DNA of 5,520 nt from Thermococcaceae archaeon (GTDB lineage: Archaea; Methanobacteriota_B; Thermococci; Thermococcales; Thermococcaceae): positions 1-5,520 of the forward strand of contig JALSON010000019.1 in assembly GCA_026986455.1 (NCBI GenBank). The letters run 5' to 3'. The position numbers were made by a program, and so were the translations under genes. Under the pieces are notes generated by a model, which was not told where the DNA came from, made no database searches, and worked only from the letters and a program-made list of their open reading frames with translations. Below are positions 4,752 through 5,520 of this stretch, in pieces (the first letter of the stretch is position 1; every line of letters starts with the position of its first letter).

Positions 4752-5520
4752 TCAACCACCCAGGTAGCGGGCAAAGAAGTTCTTGGCTTCTTTCTCGTCC
4801 TCGGCACCGCGGATTACCATCCTGCCCGTCCTGAACACCAGTATCTCGGCGTAGTCGTCCTCGAATTGGATGAACTGGCTCGTTTTCAGGTACTCGATGC
4901 CGAGCTTTTCAAGCCTCTCCGCGAACTCGTCGAGGTTTATGCTCATGGGCATGGGCGGCGTCACCTGTATGGAGCCGTCGCACATGCGCTCTATCTTTAT
5001 CCTCTTCTCCAGGAATGTGAACTCCCTCCTCACACAGGCGGGGCAGTCCTCCCTCCTCGGTATCCTGACCTTCTCGAAGTCCATGCTCTTGAGGTCGAAG
5101 AAGAACAGCTCGCTTTCAACCTCTTCGCCGAGCAGAATCTTTGCAGCCAAAGCAACTGCCAGTGATGCCGCGAAGCTCGGAACGTAGCTCATTATCCCCG
5201 CTATCGCGCAGGTCGGCAAAGGCCTTTCGGGGAGCTTTGGCATCAGACAGCGGAAGCAGGCGGTTTTGCCGGGGATTATCGGCATTATGTTGCCGTAGGT
5301 TGCCAGAACTCCCACGTAAATCCACGGCTTGTTCTCCCGTATGGCGTAGTCGTTTATTACCATGCGGGTGTATATGTTGTCCGTCCCGTCGATTATCAGG
5401 TCGGCCTCGTCGAGGAGACCCACCGTCCCAGGGTTCAGGTCCTCGAAGTGTCCGGTGACTCCAAAGCGCTCCTTCAGAACTTCCACCTTCGGCTTCCCGA
5501 CGTCCTCCTTGGTGTATACC
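4752..5520 (-). CDS. E1-like ThiF/MoeB/HesA family adenylyltransferase with C-terminal extension (5' end cut off)
   Basis: The family adenylates the C-terminal glycine of ubiquitin-like sulfur carriers (ThiS, MoaD, SAMP/Urm1 type) for thiocarboxylate formation. Of this gene 255 codons are visible; the frame is open to the window edge with VYTKEDVGKPKVEVLKERFG, the family segment that follows the nucleotide-binding glycine motif and arginine finger, which are outside. Visible: DLIIDGTDNIYTR (near 5370-5400), a CFRC pair (Cys codons at 5258 and 5249) and CPAC pair (5045 and 5036), together a four-cysteine zinc site, and the conserved Cys of PTCAIAGIM (codon at 5210) that matches the catalytic-cysteine position of ThiF/Uba4-type enzymes. 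An extra domain of about 90 residues follows CPAC and ends in GRMVIRGAEDEKEAKNFFARYLGG, as in several archaeal and Bacillus homologues. The GTG at 5486 is internal, not the start. Whether the partner is for thiamine, molybdopterin or tRNA thiolation cannot be decided here. Confidence 0.92.
   Translation of the reverse strand, partial: VYTKEDVGKPKVEVLKERFGVTGHFEDLNPGTVGLLDEADLIIDGTDNIYTRMVINDYAIRENKPWIYVGVLATYGNIMPIIPGKTACFRCLMPKLPERPLPTCAIAGIMSYVPSFAASLAVALAAKILLGEEVESELFFFDLKSMDFEKVRIPRREDCPACVRREFTFLEKRIKIERMCDGSIQVTPPMPMSINLDEFAERLEKLGIEYLKTSQFIQFEDDYAEILVFRTGRMVIRGAEDEKEAKNFFARYLGG
4756..4760 (-). promoter_or_regulatory. Ribosome binding site of thiI
   Basis: GGTGG on the minus strand, in the final glycine codons of the upstream gene, stands five bases before GTG 4750. 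It supports this GTG rather than the upstream in-frame codons, and suggests translational coupling. Confidence 0.55.

Noticed and set aside
4751..4807. N-terminal extension of ThiI from an in-frame start at 4807
   Set aside because: The added 19 residues lie in the coding region of the ThiF-like gene, look unlike ThiI, and the family start (IIVRYGEIG) coincides with GTG 4750.

Overview
The window looks like chromosomal DNA from a hyperthermophilic archaeon of the order Thermococcales, most likely Thermococcus. The evidence is a ferritin that, from memory, closely resembles the 174-residue Pyrococcus furiosus protein; archaeal promoters (purine-rich BRE plus TTTTAAA-type TATA boxes) just upstream of genes; strong GGAGGTG/GGTGA ribosome binding sites; and dense packing with GTG starts and overlapping genes. 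No species is assigned. All real genes lie on the minus strand, so transcription runs from the high to the low coordinates. Coding density is very high, and no stretch over 300 bases lacks a gene. I see no RNA gene, CRISPR array or mobile element.

Layout in transcription order: (1) 5520-4752, an E1-like adenylyltransferase of the ThiF/MoeB/HesA family, cut off at its 5' end by the window edge. (2) 4750-3659, a ThiI-type tRNA 4-thiouridine sulfurtransferase, starting one base after the previous stop and so almost certainly in the same operon. (3) 3609-3085, a ferritin with its own BRE/TATA promoter immediately after the thiI stop codon. (4) After a 114-base intergenic region with a pyrimidine-rich possible terminator and a second promoter, the overlapping operon sufC (2970-2227), sufB (2249-822) and sufD (822 to 1, cut off at its 3' end).

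Functionally this is a sulfur and iron handling neighbourhood. The E1-like enzyme and ThiI belong to sulfur activation and tRNA thiolation. Ferritin oxidises and stores iron. SufC-SufB-SufD form the ATPase and scaffold on which Fe-S clusters are built. The ThiI carries a CxxC and a CxC cysteine pair, like the archaeal tRNA sulfurases that need an Fe-S cluster, so it may itself be a client of the SUF genes downstream. No cysteine desulfurase (SufS/IscS), SufE or SufU is visible.

The genes are recognisable families. The less explained parts are the two short intergenic regions. Each promoter carries a small repeat that touches the TATA box: a GTTAC direct repeat at ferritin and a 14-bp inverted repeat at sufC. 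Either could be an operator, but neither matches a regulator motif I can name.
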